Shown piece by piece: positions 17,876-26,647 of a DNA stretch of 64,000 nucleotides. The stretch lies in assembly GCF_007991515.1 (NCBI RefSeq), contig NZ_BJYM01000022.1, positions 1 through 64,000 of the forward strand. The letters are read 5' to 3'. This stretch comes from Oceanobacillus sojae. GTDB taxonomy: Bacteria; Bacillota; Bacilli; Bacillales; Amphibacillaceae. Position numbers and translations under genes: made by a program. How positions within the stretch are numbered: position 1 is the stretch's first letter; each line of letters opens with the position of its first letter. Under the pieces are notes generated by a model. The model saw only the letters and a program-made list of their open reading frames with translations, was not told the origin of the DNA and ran no database searches.

Positions 17876-18658
17876 CTATTGTTCTTCTGCTAAAAAGTCG
17901 ACATCAAACCATTTTAAAGATATTTCAGAAAATGTTCCGTCTTCCTTCAATTTTTCAATGGATTGATTAATTTCCGCGATTAATTCCTGATTTTCTTCTG
18001 TCTTTTGGAATGGCAGTGCTACCGGCTGATTCCCAAACGGTTCATCAACAATCTCAAGTGGAATATCCCGCTGACTAATCTGTGCCATCAGCTGCTCTCT
18101 GCCATAAATAAATCCGTCTACTTTTCCTGTATTAATATCGGTATAAGCTACATCCGTAGATTCATAAATAACTAATTCATAATCTTCTTCCGGGTAATTT
18201 TCTTTTAAGACATTTTCAAAATTGGTTCCTAAAATACTAACTAATTCTTTTCCAGCAAGATCATCTAATGATTCTATCTTCGGGTCTTTACTGGAGGTAG
18301 CAACAACTGCTTTTGAACTATAGTACGGATCCGTAAAATCATACGCTTCTCCCCGCTCAGGAGTTGCTGCAAAATTAATTGCTGTATCTACCTTTCCAGA
18401 CTGCAAATTTGCCAGAACACCATCCCATTCTGTTAAAACCCACTCCACTTCATAGCCTATATCATCGAAAATGGCATTAAATATATCTACATTAAATCCA
18501 ACAAGCTCTCCATCTTCCTGAAAGGTATGCGGAAATCCATCTGGTACTGCCCCGACCTTAATCACCTTCTCTTCCGATGAATCGCTTCCTTCTCCCTGAC
18601 CGCAAGCCGCGGCAAGAAGTAAGAATGCAGCAGATACAAATAAAAGTAATTTTTTCAT
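17876..18658 (-). CDS. Amino-acid ABC transporter binding lipoprotein
   Basis: Extracellular solute-binding protein anchored by lipid. The 260 residues start with a lipoprotein signal whose lipobox places Cys19 after LLLAAA. The mature part is a type II periplasmic-binding fold of the SBP_3 (polar amino acid, cystine-like) family, with VGAVPDGFPHTFQEDGELVG at the first strand and GFNVDIFNAI soon after. Sequence and neighbours suggest a YxeM/TcyK-like protein for a sulfur-containing amino acid (inference). Its ATPase and permease partners are not beside it: they are encoded on the plus strand at 21.5-23.0 kb, on the other side of the LysR gene. AGGGGG lies before the ATG. Confidence 0.9.
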   Translation of the reverse strand: MKKLLLFVSAAFLLLAAACGQGEGSDSSEEKVIKVGAVPDGFPHTFQEDGELVGFNVDIFNAIFDDIGYEVEWVLTEWDGVLANLQSGKVDTAINFAATPERGEAYDFTDPYYSSKAVVATSSKDPKIESLDDLAGKELVSILGTNFENVLKENYPEEDYELVIYESTDVAYTDINTGKVDGFIYGREQLMAQISQRDIPLEIVDEPFGNQPVALPFQKTEENQELIAEINQSIEKLKEDGTFSEISLKWFDVDFLAEEQ

Positions 18659-18736
18659 TTATTTCCCCCTTCGATTCATTTAAGAACCATTCGTATTTGA
18701 CACAGGTTCAAGCCTTTGTCATTGTATATTCACCAA

Positions 18737-19741
18737 TCAATTCCAGTCCAGCACTGGGGCTGTTAACTGTCCTAACAGCTCAAATGACTTGAAACGTTTC
18801 TTTCTGCTTTGAATCGGTGTATGCAGAATAAACTCATTAATTTGAAAGATATCTGCCAAACGGTCCAGCTCTTCCTTGATACTATCCGTACTTCCTGCAA
18901 GCAGCTCCACTTCCTGTTCCTTCACTTCAAAAGATTCATCTGTCTGGCTCCGGAACAATTCTATTTGCTCAGGAGACTGAACAGAAATAGAACGGCCGCT
19001 TTCTAATTGCAGCTTATAAATTTTATAATTACTTGTTTCTTTTTCTGCTTCTGCTTGTGTTTCTGCCGCAAAAGAAGCAATGGCAAGTGCAAATACACCT
19101 TTTGGATATATGCTTCGATATTCGCTTACTGCCTCTTGCAGAACTTCATCATTACCATTTAAAAATCGTGCAAATACAAAATTAGCTCTCTGCTCTGCCG
19201 CAAGTCTGGCACTATTTTTACTGGCCCCCAAAAGATAAATCGACGGGTTCTTCTTCGTTTCCGGTAAAGCCTTTGCGCCGTATAAAGAATGATCTTGCGG
19301 CAATTGATCAGAAATAAATTGCTGCAGCGTCTTGAATCTTTCATCAAACAAAATTTCCGGTCCTGCCCCACCATATTGCAGTGCATTCGTTGATAATGAA
19401 AAACCGCCGGGAGCTTTCCCTACACCAAGCTCCACCCGCTCTGGTGCCAATGCAGACAGCACTTTAAAGTTCTCTGCCACCTTATAAGGACTGTAATGCT
19501 GAAGCATTACACCTCCTGAACCGATTTTAATAGAGGATGTTTTTGCTAATAAATAAGGAATAAGCACTTCTGGCGAACTCCCGGCTAAATCAAGTGATTG
19601 ATGATGCTCTGACACCCAAAAACGGTTATATCCCCATTCCTCTGCTTTTTGTGCTAATTGCACTGTTGCTTCTAATGCCTCTTCTGTTGTCTCTTCTGAA
19701 AAGATAGGACTTTGATCAAGTATTCCCAGCTTATACCCCAT
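18737..19741 (-). CDS. Luciferase-like (LLM) flavin oxidoreductase, YtmO-like
   Basis: Flavin-dependent oxidoreductase of the luciferase-like superfamily, alkanal-monooxygenase-like subgroup. 334 residues: GILDQSPIF at the first strand, the conserved VSEHHQS with paired histidines, IKIGSGGVMLQHYSPYKVAE, and VELGVGKAPGG near the flavin site. It resembles YtmO of B. subtilis, found in the LysR-controlled ytmI sulfur operon. It heads the minus-strand run, 78 bases before the binding-protein gene. GGGAGGAG precedes the ATG. A minus-strand TTGTGG-N17-TATACT promoter candidate lies upstream (hexamers on the plus strand at 19871-19899) with a CCTAT/ATAGG dyad across it. Confidence 0.87.
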   Translation of the reverse strand: MGYKLGILDQSPIFSEETTEEALEATVQLAQKAEEWGYNRFWVSEHHQSLDLAGSSPEVLIPYLLAKTSSIKIGSGGVMLQHYSPYKVAENFKVLSALAPERVELGVGKAPGGFSLSTNALQYGGAGPEILFDERFKTLQQFISDQLPQDHSLYGAKALPETKKNPSIYLLGASKNSARLAAEQRANFVFARFLNGNDEVLQEAVSEYRSIYPKGVFALAIASFAAETQAEAEKETSNYKIYKLQLESGRSISVQSPEQIELFRSQTDESFEVKEQEVELLAGSTDSIKEELDRLADIFQINEFILHTPIQSRKKRFKSFELLGQLTAPVLDWN

Positions 19742-19870
19742 TCCTTTCTCCTCCCATGTTCCAAAATTCTATTACCAGTCAACTAAAATCGCTTAATTGA
19801 TTTCCATTTTCAATATCAAAAATTATTTTGAGTATACCAAGCGTTTTACAATGATTTATAAATTTAATAT

Positions 19871-19903
19871 AGTATAGCATCCTATCAAATTCCCCACAAT
19901 AGG
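19871..19903 (-). promoter_or_regulatory. Candidate promoter and dyad for the monooxygenase operon
   Basis: On the minus strand TTGTGG and TATACT are spaced by 17 bases. A dyad CCTAT-N13-ATAGG (19881-19903) spans this spacer. The start of the first gene is about 130 bases further on. Activity and binding protein are inferred only. Confidence 0.35.
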
Positions 19904-19908
19904 CGCTG

Positions 19909-20094
19909 TTATAAATTATTATTAACCTGCTTATAGACAAAACCTATATGGCTTCGTCCAGGTATTCTCTGTTCACATTTTCTTATGTCATCTTCATATC
20001 TGATTACTATACTATGATTTGAGCAGCACCATGTTAACAAAATACACAGTAACAGAGAAGCTTTTTTCAATTTTGTATGGCGGGATAATTTCAT
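19909..20094 (-). CDS. Possible small lipoprotein-like ORF
   Basis: A 61-residue open frame with a basic start, a hydrophobic run and adjacent cysteines (LLLCILLTWCCS), like a lipoprotein signal. The GAGAGGG upstream is 12 bases from the ATG, which is poor spacing. It lies in the divergent regulatory gap of the accessory island, so it may be a chance frame. No homology is recognised. Confidence 0.2.
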   Translation of the reverse strand: MKLSRHTKLKKASLLLCILLTWCCSNHSIVIRYEDDIRKCEQRIPGRSHIGFVYKQVNNNL

Positions 20095-20182
20095 TTATTA
20101 TAAATTCCCTCTCTTGTTTTGCTGGATGGCTCAAAACCGCAGAAGTGATATAACTCTCCTGATCATTTGAATATGAATCATA

Positions 20183-20211
20183 GTGACATTTTCCAACCCA
20201 ATGTATATAAT
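20183..20211 (+). promoter_or_regulatory. Promoter of the lysR gene
   Basis: GTGACA and TATAAT are separated by exactly 17 bases, 39 bases upstream of the ATG. This is one mismatch from the sigma-A consensus. Confidence 0.55.
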
Positions 20212-20249
20212 ATTGATAAAATTACTTCGAATTAGGAGGGTTTTCGTTT

Positions 20250-21188
20250 ATGAATATTGAAAACATCGAGGCCTTTGTACTGGTAAATCATTTTGGAAGT
20301 ATCAATAAAGCTTCCCGTGCACTTTTCTTATCGCAGCCATCTGTCACCGCAAGAATCCAGTCTTTAGAACGGGAATTAGATACTCAGCTCTTTGAACGTG
20401 CAGGCAGACAACTCATCATTACAGAAAAAGCAAAAGAATTCCTTCCTTATGCAGAACAGATTATTGAGTTTTATAAAACTGGGAAAAAACAGTTGAAAAC
20501 ACATGAACTATCCGAACAAATAACTATTGGATGCACGCAGCTCATTTCCAATTATCTGCTTACCAGAATCATTCCGGCATTCTCCAGGAGATATCCGCAG
20601 GTTCAGGTAAAAGTAATTACTGGCTCAAGCGAAGCAATTCAGCATAAAGTATTAAATCAAGAAATAGACCTTGGTTTTGTCAAAAAAGGAGACCATCATC
20701 TCCTCACTTCTGAAATCGTGCTTGAAAGTCCTATTAATCTATTCGTTGAGCCGAATCATCCTTTTGCGGATGCCAGTTTGATTGATATAAATGATTTGGA
20801 AAAAGAGACCATCATCTTTTTTGAGTGCGGCTCCCTGGACTGGTCCATGGTGCGCAACCTCTTTCAGAATCTTAGCTTACAGCCAACCATCCAATATGAA
20901 GTAGATAATATGGAGCTGGCGAAGGGATTGATTATGAGCGGTAATGGGATTGGTTTCTTACCGGAAATCAGTGTACGAAAAGAACTTCAGTGTCAAAAAT
21001 TAGTCCATATTCATTTAGATGTCCTATCCAATCTGTCTTTAAAAACAAACATGATTTCCTATACAAATGAAAAACCTGCTTATTATAATGCTTTGCTGGA
21101 AATTGCTCAAGAAGAGGGAAAAACATATAATCTTTTAGAACCTGAAGCAAGTGTTCAACAAAGAAGAGTTCCGGATTTTGAAGATTGA
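20250..21188 (+). CDS. LysR-family transcriptional regulator
   Basis: Likely regulator of the divergent monooxygenase operon and of the transporter genes downstream. 312 residues: N-terminal winged helix-turn-helix (about 1-60; GSINKASRALFLSQPSVTAR is the classical LysR helix pair), linker helix, then the two-lobe effector domain (ITIGCTQLISNYLLTRIIPAF starts it). AGGAGGG lies 10 bases before the ATG. Its position between two transcription units that share one transport and oxidation function parallels YtlI next to the B. subtilis ytmI operon. Effector unknown; O-acetylserine or N-acetylserine would be the analogy. Confidence 0.9.
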   Translation: MNIENIEAFVLVNHFGSINKASRALFLSQPSVTARIQSLERELDTQLFERAGRQLIITEKAKEFLPYAEQIIEFYKTGKKQLKTHELSEQITIGCTQLISNYLLTRIIPAFSRRYPQVQVKVITGSSEAIQHKVLNQEIDLGFVKKGDHHLLTSEIVLESPINLFVEPNHPFADASLIDINDLEKETIIFFECGSLDWSMVRNLFQNLSLQPTIQYEVDNMELAKGLIMSGNGIGFLPEISVRKELQCQKLVHIHLDVLSNLSLKTNMISYTNEKPAYYNALLEIAQEEGKTYNLLEPEASVQQRRVPDFED

Positions 21189-21311
21189 GAAGACATGTTT
21201 TAGTAAATAAAAGGAACTCTTCTCACATTATACCCCCGCTGCAAGACACAGCCGATTTATGCAGAAGCAATTATGCCCCCATTCAATACATTTGGTGACT
21301 TTTGAACATCC

Positions 21312-21334
21312 TCTTATAGAAAACCTCTATAAGA
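21312..21334. promoter_or_regulatory. Candidate LysR operator, first dyad
   Basis: A perfect inverted repeat with 8-base arms TCTTATAG and CTATAAGA and a 7-base spacer. The spacing and T-N11-A core (ATAG-N7-CTAT) are typical of LysR recognition sites. It lies 129 bases upstream of the ABC ATPase start. Confidence 0.55.
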
Positions 21335-21335
21335 A

Positions 21336-21358
21336 CTTCTTTAAATTCCTATAAGAAG
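21336..21358. promoter_or_regulatory. Candidate LysR operator, second dyad
   Basis: Arms CTTCTT and AAGAAG with an 11-base spacer lie directly beside the first dyad. The right half (CTATAAGA) repeats the right half of the first dyad, so the two could be a recognition and an activation site for one LysR tetramer. Confidence 0.4.
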
Positions 21359-21462
21359 AGTTATTGTTAGACGCAAATGCGCGTGATATACTAACCGATA
21401 ATCTTAAAACCGATTAAATAACTAGGAATAGTTCACTTAATAAAAGAAAGGATGAATTACTC

Positions 21463-22245
21463 ATGATAAAGGTTTCAAACTTACAGAAAAGCTATAAAAG
21501 CAATCAAGTTTTAAAAGGTATCAGCTTTCATGTGGATGAAGGCGAGGTTGTAGCAATTATCGGTCCCTCTGGTTCTGGGAAATCAACATTACTGCGATGC
21601 CTTAATTTTCTAGAAAAACCCAATGAAGGACATATTGAAATTGGCGGAATTTTCGTCGATACCGCCAAAGCTACTAAAAAAGAGATTCATCAATTACGTT
21701 TACAAACATCAATGGTTTTTCAACACTATAACCTTTTTAAAAACATTACTGCTTTAAAAAATGTCGCCCATCCTTTGAGGGTAACTAAAAAATTAGATAA
21801 GAAAAAAGCAGAAGAAATCGGCCGCCATTTATTGGAACAAGTAGGATTATCAAATAAAGCAGACCACTACCCCATTTCTCTGTCGGGCGGGCAGCAGCAG
21901 CGTGTAGGTATTGCCCGTGCGCTGGCGGTTAATCCAAATGCTATTTTATTCGATGAACCTACATCTTCTCTTGATCCGGAATGGGTAGGAGAAGTGCTCC
22001 GCGTCATATCAAGAATCGCAGACAAGGAAAAAACAATGATTATTGTCACACATGAAATGAATTTCGCACGGGAGGTTGCCGACAGGGTCATTTTTATGGA
22101 TGATGGCTTCATTGTTGAACAGGGTACACCAGAAGAAGTTTTTGATTATCCTGCAAATGACAGAACGAAAAAATTCTTACGGGATTATCAAAGACAAATC
22201 ACAGGGAAGACAGACAATAAAATGGAGAAATTCGCTATTGTCTAA
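21463..22245 (+). CDS. Amino-acid ABC transporter ATP-binding protein
   Basis: ATPase of a polar-amino-acid importer. 260 residues with Walker [10 protein letters not shown] (34-42), Q-loop VFQHYNLF, signature LSGGQQQR, Walker B ILFDEPTS and switch His in VTHEM. It is most like the YxeO/TcyN/GlnQ group. AAAGGATGA precedes the ATG, and two LysR-type dyads lie upstream. The permease gene follows after 33 bases. The binding protein is on the opposite strand, 3 kb to the left. Confidence 0.93.
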   Translation: MIKVSNLQKSYKSNQVLKGISFHVDEGEVVAIIGPSGSGKSTLLRCLNFLEKPNEGHIEIGGIFVDTAKATKKEIHQLRLQTSMVFQHYNLFKNITALKNVAHPLRVTKKLDKKKAEEIGRHLLEQVGLSNKADHYPISLSGGQQQRVGIARALAVNPNAILFDEPTSSLDPEWVGEVLRVISRIADKEKTMIIVTHEMNFAREVADRVIFMDDGFIVEQGTPEEVFDYPANDRTKKFLRDYQRQITGKTDNKMEKFAIV

Positions 22246-22278
22246 CACTTAAATTAGAAAAGATGGCGGTGTCCAAAT

Positions 22279-22956
22279 ATGAATTTCGATTTTAAATATA
22301 TGTTTGAAATTATTCCTGAGCTTTTAACCTATGTGCCAGTTACGCTGTATATAGCGATTGCTTCCATGATTATAGCTGTCATTATTGCTATTTTTCTTTC
22401 TTTAATCCTGGTCAACCGAACTCCGGTTTTACATCAATTGGCGCTGATTTATATTTCTTTTTTCCGGGGGACTCCGCCGCTGGTACAGCTCTTAATGATT
22501 TATTTCGGGCTGCCTCAGCTGCTGCCTTCATTCAATTCTATTACTGCAATGACCGCTGCTATTCTTGCGTTTAGCTTAAATGTTTCCGCATACCTTGCAG
22601 AAATTTTCCGTGCAGGATTGGAATCGGTAGACAAAGGTCAGGCTGAAGCAGCACTGACAACCGGGATGACCTATCCGCAGGCATTAAAATCAATTATTCT
22701 GCCACAGGCTGCGCGAAATGCTATTCCAGCTACTGGAAACACCTTTCTTGGATTGCTGAAGAACACCTCCTTAGCATTTACAGTCGGAGTTACTGAATTA
22801 CTTGCCCAAGGAAAATTATTGGCTACAGCCACGCTTCATTTCTTTGAAGCCTATATGGCAGTTGCACTGATTTATTGGGGATTAACTGCTTTATACAGCT
22901 GGCTGCAATCCTGGTATGAAAAGAAAATCAGCAAAGCATATGTCAGAGAAGTTTAA
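22279..22956 (+). CDS. Amino-acid ABC transporter permease
   Basis: Membrane subunit of the same importer. 225 residues with about five transmembrane helices and the ATPase-contact EAA loop (EAALTTGMTYPQALKSIILP). The stretch FFRGTPPLVQLLMIYFGLPQ is typical of the HisM/GlnP/TcyL family (YxeN-like). A single permease gene means it probably works as a homodimer. The ribosome-binding site is weak (GGCGGTG). A very strong hairpin terminator follows at 23025, shared with ywhD on the other strand. Confidence 0.92.
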   Translation: MNFDFKYMFEIIPELLTYVPVTLYIAIASMIIAVIIAIFLSLILVNRTPVLHQLALIYISFFRGTPPLVQLLMIYFGLPQLLPSFNSITAMTAAILAFSLNVSAYLAEIFRAGLESVDKGQAEAALTTGMTYPQALKSIILPQAARNAIPATGNTFLGLLKNTSLAFTVGVTELLAQGKLLATATLHFFEAYMAVALIYWGLTALYSWLQSWYEKKISKAYVREV

Positions 22957-23024
22957 ACATCGTTGTCTGGTCAAAGCTGGGGTGCAGTTATCGTGGAGAA
23001 GATAAAATTAAAATTCCAGGGCAA

Positions 23025-23067
23025 AAAAAAGCAGTCCGTATCGACAAATTCGATACGGACTGCTTTT
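23025..23067. terminator. Strong bidirectional terminator
   Basis: The perfect stem GCAGTCCGTATCGA / TCGATACGGACTGC with a 5-base loop is flanked by A8 on the left and T5 on the right. It ends both the transporter operon (plus) and ywhD (minus) and marks the right edge of the accessory island. Confidence 0.9.
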
Positions 23068-23176
23068 TGTCCTAGTAAACATGAGTTAGCCCATGTACTC
23101 ATAGTTTACAAAGTATTTAAGAAAAGTACAAGAATTTCTAAATTTGTTCATAATTCATTCACAATTTTGTCAAAGA

Positions 23177-23692
23177 TCAGCTTTCCATTCCTAATTGATC
23201 TTTCAGTTCTGAAGACGAATTTTCCCACATTTCAGGCTTGAATTCTTTCAGGAAGTTTCCTAATAATTTTTTTGAAGGCTCGTCCATATGCTCAACAATA
23301 ATATGGCCTTTCAATGATTTCTCCATATGCTTCACATGCTCTGCCATGGATTTATAAGCTCGTTTGATTTCCCGATTAACGCGGATTTCACTGCCGGCAA
23401 CTCCAGCATAATACGGACCATTTTCTCCTTTTTCCACTGTGACCCAGACAATCCAATAAAGCTTCCCGCCTTGTACTTCTTCACGGTCTCTAATCCATTT
23501 CACACGGCGCTCTACAGAACTTCTTGCATGCATCGCATCCATATCAACATATGCTTTACCTTCATTCGGATCTACAATAATCGATGACATATTTTCAAGG
23601 CTGACTGTTCCAGCTCCATAACCGCCATGACCATCTGTAGAATCGTCTTTTATAATTGTAAATGTATTTTTTTTCTTCTTTCCGTCTGTCAA
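23177..23692 (-). CDS. ywhD: YwhD family protein
   Basis: Conserved Bacillaceae cytoplasmic protein of unknown function. 171 residues, charged and without membrane segments. The glycine-rich stretch DDSTDGHGGYGAGTVSLEN near the N-terminus and VDMDAMHARSSVERRVKWI further on are family hallmarks. An ATG at 23713 opens the frame, but the GGAGGG lies inside that extension, 7 bases before the TTG at 23692. That TTG also brings the N-terminus into line with the B. subtilis protein. In B. subtilis ywhD adjoins pbpG. Here the two are separated by the monooxygenase/transporter island. Confidence 0.87.
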   Translation of the reverse strand: MTDGKKKKNTFTIIKDDSTDGHGGYGAGTVSLENMSSIIVDPNEGKAYVDMDAMHARSSVERRVKWIRDREEVQGGKLYWIVWVTVEKGENGPYYAGVAGSEIRVNREIKRAYKSMAEHVKHMEKSLKGHIIVEHMDEPSKKLLGNFLKEFKPEMWENSSSELKDQLGMES

Positions 23693-23754
23693 TGTTATTC
23701 CCTCCTGCTTCATTCTGACCTTTTTCCCATTCTACCACGTTCTAACAGGCTTTT

Positions 23755-24261
23755 TTAGTGAGAAGACTTATCCTGTAATTCATCAATAAATTGGAAGGCT
23801 TCATTCATTTCTTCATCTGTATATTTCAGCTTTGGTTTTACCGTATGTACTTTATCAATTATTTCCTCCCGCGGTAAATAAGAAAAATACAGCACCGTAG
23901 AGACAAGCTCCAAAAAGCGGGCACTGCAATCCTGCAGCACACTGATTCTGTCTTCTATTTCAGGAATATTCACTTTAAATTGATTTAAAAAAGTAGCTCC
24001 ATCCTCTGTTATTGAATAGTGATATTGATGGTAATTACTTTTTTCTTCCTTTTCTTCATTTAAAAAGTTTAAATTACAGAGCTCCTCCACCCGCAATGTC
24101 AGTTCTTCTGAATAAGGTCCATAAAAATGGAATTGATATTTTTCTTCAAAGGGGACCCGGCATTGCTGCAAGATATAAATCATTTTCTGTAATTTCTTTC
24201 TTCCAGTTACTTGCTTGGCTTTAGAGAAAAAATAGAGCAGTTTCGCATGATTGTCTAACAC
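23755..24261 (-). CDS. ywgA: YwgA family protein
   Basis: 168-residue conserved protein of unknown biochemical role, frequent beside ywfO and ywhD. The N-terminal part (HAKLLYFFSKAKQVTGRKKL, then KMIYILQQCRVPF and FHFYGPYSEEL) resembles a winged-helix fold as in the SocA/Panacea and YwgA families. The C-terminal half is helical. The frame starts at GTG with an AAGGA about 10 bases upstream, and the gene begins 6 bases after the ywfO stop, so the pair is cotranscribed. Confidence 0.85.
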   Translation of the reverse strand: MLDNHAKLLYFFSKAKQVTGRKKLQKMIYILQQCRVPFEEKYQFHFYGPYSEELTLRVEELCNLNFLNEEKEEKSNYHQYHYSITEDGATFLNQFKVNIPEIEDRISVLQDCSARFLELVSTVLYFSYLPREEIIDKVHTVKPKLKYTDEEMNEAFQFIDELQDKSSH

Positions 24262-24267
24262 AAATGG

Positions 24268-25569
24268 TCATTCCTTCCCGTACAATATATCTAGAATTCT
24301 TTTCTTCAAATCAGTATCTTCTATCGCTTGAATCCTATCCTTAGGAAAATACAGCTTATGGTCTGTCCTTTTTTTACCTGAAATCGCCTCGACAATATCA
24401 GAATGACGGGATAATTCCTTCAAACCGCCATCCGGCATCAAAAGGTGTATCGGCAGACGTTCCTCTTCTTCACCTGGACGATAAAAATCATACGGTAAAT
24501 CAGAAGATGAATCCACCACTAAATAATATTCTGGATTAATACCCGCTTTTTTAAACAGCTGATAAAGCTCCATTCCTGCATTAATCTGAGGATCTGGGTT
24601 GTATTCCACATACTTAAATAAATGACGGTTAATAAACCGGTAGCATAAATCAGCTAAAATATCATCTTTTTCTTCCTGCCACTGCTGGAAATAGTAATAT
24701 ACAATCATATCATCCAGCTTTAAATAGTCTGACAGCTTCACTTTTTCTTCAAAAAATGAAATAAAGTGTGTCGGCTCCAGCTGAAATTGATAGGAATCAT
24801 CTTCATAAAGCACCTTTGCACGTTGAAAGATTTTTGACAGGATAACCTCTGCACTTCTGGTTACAGGATGGAAATAAACCTGCCAGTACATTTGATAACG
24901 GCTCATAATATAATCTTCCACCGCATGCATCCCTGTTGATTTAATCACTACCTGATCATCCATCGGCCGCATAACACGCAAAATACGCTCCATATCAAAA
25001 TGGCCGTAGCTCACTCCGGTAAAATAAGCATCGCGCTGCAGATAATCCATTCGATCCGCATCAATTTGACTGGATATCAGACTCACCACAAGCTTGTCTG
25101 AATACGTCTTGGCAATAACATCGGCTACCTTCTCAGGAAAATCAGCAGAAACTTTCTTCAATATCTGATTTACCTTCGTATCTCCCAGGATAATTTTTTG
25201 TGTAAACTGCTCATGATCCAGCTTGAATACTTTCTCAAATGAATGCGAGAATGGTCCGTGCCCTAAATCATGCAATAACGCTGCACAAAGGCATAGCAGC
25301 CGCTGTTCTCTATTCCATCTTTCACGATCTGCAAAATTATTGGTAATCCTTCTTACAATTTCATAGACTCCCAGGGAATGGTTAAAACGGCTATGCTCTG
25401 CACCATGAAAGGTCAGATTGGTGGTTCCCAGCTGTTTTATCCGGCGCAGCCTTTGAAATTCTGGTGTGGCAATCAAATCCCAGACAGCCCGGTCCCGGAC
25501 ATGAATATACCGGTGGACTGGATCTTTAAATACCTTCTCTTCTATTAATTGTTCATCTTTATATGCCAT
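24268..25569 (-). CDS. ywfO: HD-domain phosphohydrolase YwfO
   Basis: Metal-dependent phosphohydrolase of the HD superfamily, related to deoxynucleotide triphosphohydrolases. 433 residues with the metal-binding histidines in SRFNHSLGVYEIVRR and the HD pair in LLHDLGHGPFSHSFE (about 50-110), followed by QIDADRMDYLQRDAY with the conserved Asp. The C-terminal 150 residues are a separate helical and strand region. Nucleotide substrate is a family-level expectation, not seen here. It precedes ywgA by 6 bases. A short divergent gap separates it from lipL. Confidence 0.9.
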   Translation of the reverse strand: MAYKDEQLIEEKVFKDPVHRYIHVRDRAVWDLIATPEFQRLRRIKQLGTTNLTFHGAEHSRFNHSLGVYEIVRRITNNFADRERWNREQRLLCLCAALLHDLGHGPFSHSFEKVFKLDHEQFTQKIILGDTKVNQILKKVSADFPEKVADVIAKTYSDKLVVSLISSQIDADRMDYLQRDAYFTGVSYGHFDMERILRVMRPMDDQVVIKSTGMHAVEDYIMSRYQMYWQVYFHPVTRSAEVILSKIFQRAKVLYEDDSYQFQLEPTHFISFFEEKVKLSDYLKLDDMIVYYYFQQWQEEKDDILADLCYRFINRHLFKYVEYNPDPQINAGMELYQLFKKAGINPEYYLVVDSSSDLPYDFYRPGEEEERLPIHLLMPDGGLKELSRHSDIVEAISGKKRTDHKLYFPKDRIQAIEDTDLKKRILDILYGKE

Positions 25570-25741
25570 ATATTTGTCCCCATCCGTATTTTCCGAAAAA
25601 TTTTTCGCATACCTTTTTCAGAAAAGGTCCAGCGTATTTGTTTTCATATTTTTGATGAAGTGCTTTTTACTTCTTTTCCACATATGCTTTTATTATATTA
25701 TAATATAGTTAATTAGCTGACGAAAGGTTTAGGATAAACTT

Positions 25742-26581
25742 ATGAAAAATTGGAAAGAAATTATTCGACATAAAATATTTCGATACGTAGACCACACCAC
25801 AGAGAATATGGTTGCAGGAAAGCCTAACACAGCCCTGACATCATTCGCTATTGATGACGCACTGGCAATTTCAGTCAGTGAGGAAGCTTCTCCTCCTGTG
25901 CTTCGTTTATGGATACACCCGGATACGATTGTTTTAGGTATTCCAGATTCACGCCTCCCTTATATCAATGATGGGATGGCGTTTCTAAAAGAAAAGCATT
26001 ACCAGGGGATTGTCCGTAATTCAGGAGGGCTGGCTGTTGCTCTGGATGGAGGCGTACTTAATATTTCTCTCATTATTCCCGGGGCAGATAACTTATCCAT
26101 ATACGATTGTTATGAAGCGATGGTCCGTTTTGTTCAGGCAATGTTTGCAGATATAACAGAAGCTATTGAAGCATACGAAATTGTCGGTTCCTACTGCCCT
26201 GGGGATTATGATTTAAGTATTAACGGAAAAAAGTTTGCAGGGATTTCGCAGCGCCGGGTGAAAAGTGGCATTTCCGTTCAGATTTATTTAGATATTGAAG
26301 GAAACAGCAAAAAACGTGCTTCGTTAATACGGAAGTTTTATCATATTGCGAAACGCGGTGAAGATACAGCCTTTACCTATCCTGAGGTAAACCCTGAAGT
26401 CATGGCTTCCCTCTCTGATTTATTGGGGGTTTCATTGACTGTTGAAGAGGTCAAGCGGCGTGTAAAGGACACATTAAAAGAATTCTCCGACGAAATAGTT
26501 ATAATTCCGATACAGGATAAGGAACAGGAAAATTTTGATAAACGTTATCAGCAAATGATAAAACGGAATGAAAATATATAA
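25742..26581 (+). CDS. lipL: Octanoyl-[GcvH]:protein N-octanoyltransferase
   Basis: Amidotransferase that moves octanoyl from GcvH to the E2 subunits in the Gram-positive lipoate synthesis route (LipM, LipA, LipL). 279 residues of the biotin/lipoate ligase fold with VRNSGGLAVALDGGVLN (family RxSGG loop), the putative catalytic Cys in VGSYCPGDYDL, and the invariant Lys in SINGKKFAGISQRR. Length and position next to pta match YwfL. A TATAAT-rich stretch near 25690-25705 may be its -10. A shared terminator separates it from convergent pta. Confidence 0.93.
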   Translation: MKNWKEIIRHKIFRYVDHTTENMVAGKPNTALTSFAIDDALAISVSEEASPPVLRLWIHPDTIVLGIPDSRLPYINDGMAFLKEKHYQGIVRNSGGLAVALDGGVLNISLIIPGADNLSIYDCYEAMVRFVQAMFADITEAIEAYEIVGSYCPGDYDLSINGKKFAGISQRRVKSGISVQIYLDIEGNSKKRASLIRKFYHIAKRGEDTAFTYPEVNPEVMASLSDLLGVSLTVEEVKRRVKDTLKEFSDEIVIIPIQDKEQENFDKRYQQMIKRNENI

Positions 26582-26600
26582 GTGAATTTAACGAAGTATG

Positions 26601-26639
26601 AAAAAACAGCCCAACCGAATTCAGTTGGGCTGTTTTTTA
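26601..26639. terminator. Bidirectional terminator between lipL and pta
   Basis: The stem AACAGCCCAAC / GTTGGGCTGTT with an 8-base loop is bordered by A-run and T-run, so it can stop both convergent transcripts. Confidence 0.9.
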
Positions 26640-26647
26640 TTTATAAA

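Larger units (their letters stand above)
21189..21462 (+). other. Leader of the transporter operon
   Basis: A 274-base gap. It holds a weak GAGAAG/CTTCTC hairpin just after lysR (21186-21224), a stretch resembling the 3-prime end of the hemQ-leader repeat (about 21287-21316), and then two dyads (21312-21334 and 21336-21358). No promoter hexamers convincing enough to name. Confidence 0.4.

Noticed and set aside
22963-23241. 92-codon plus-strand frame after the permease gene
   Set aside because: Spans a strong terminator and the end of ywhD on the other strand; no ribosome-binding site.
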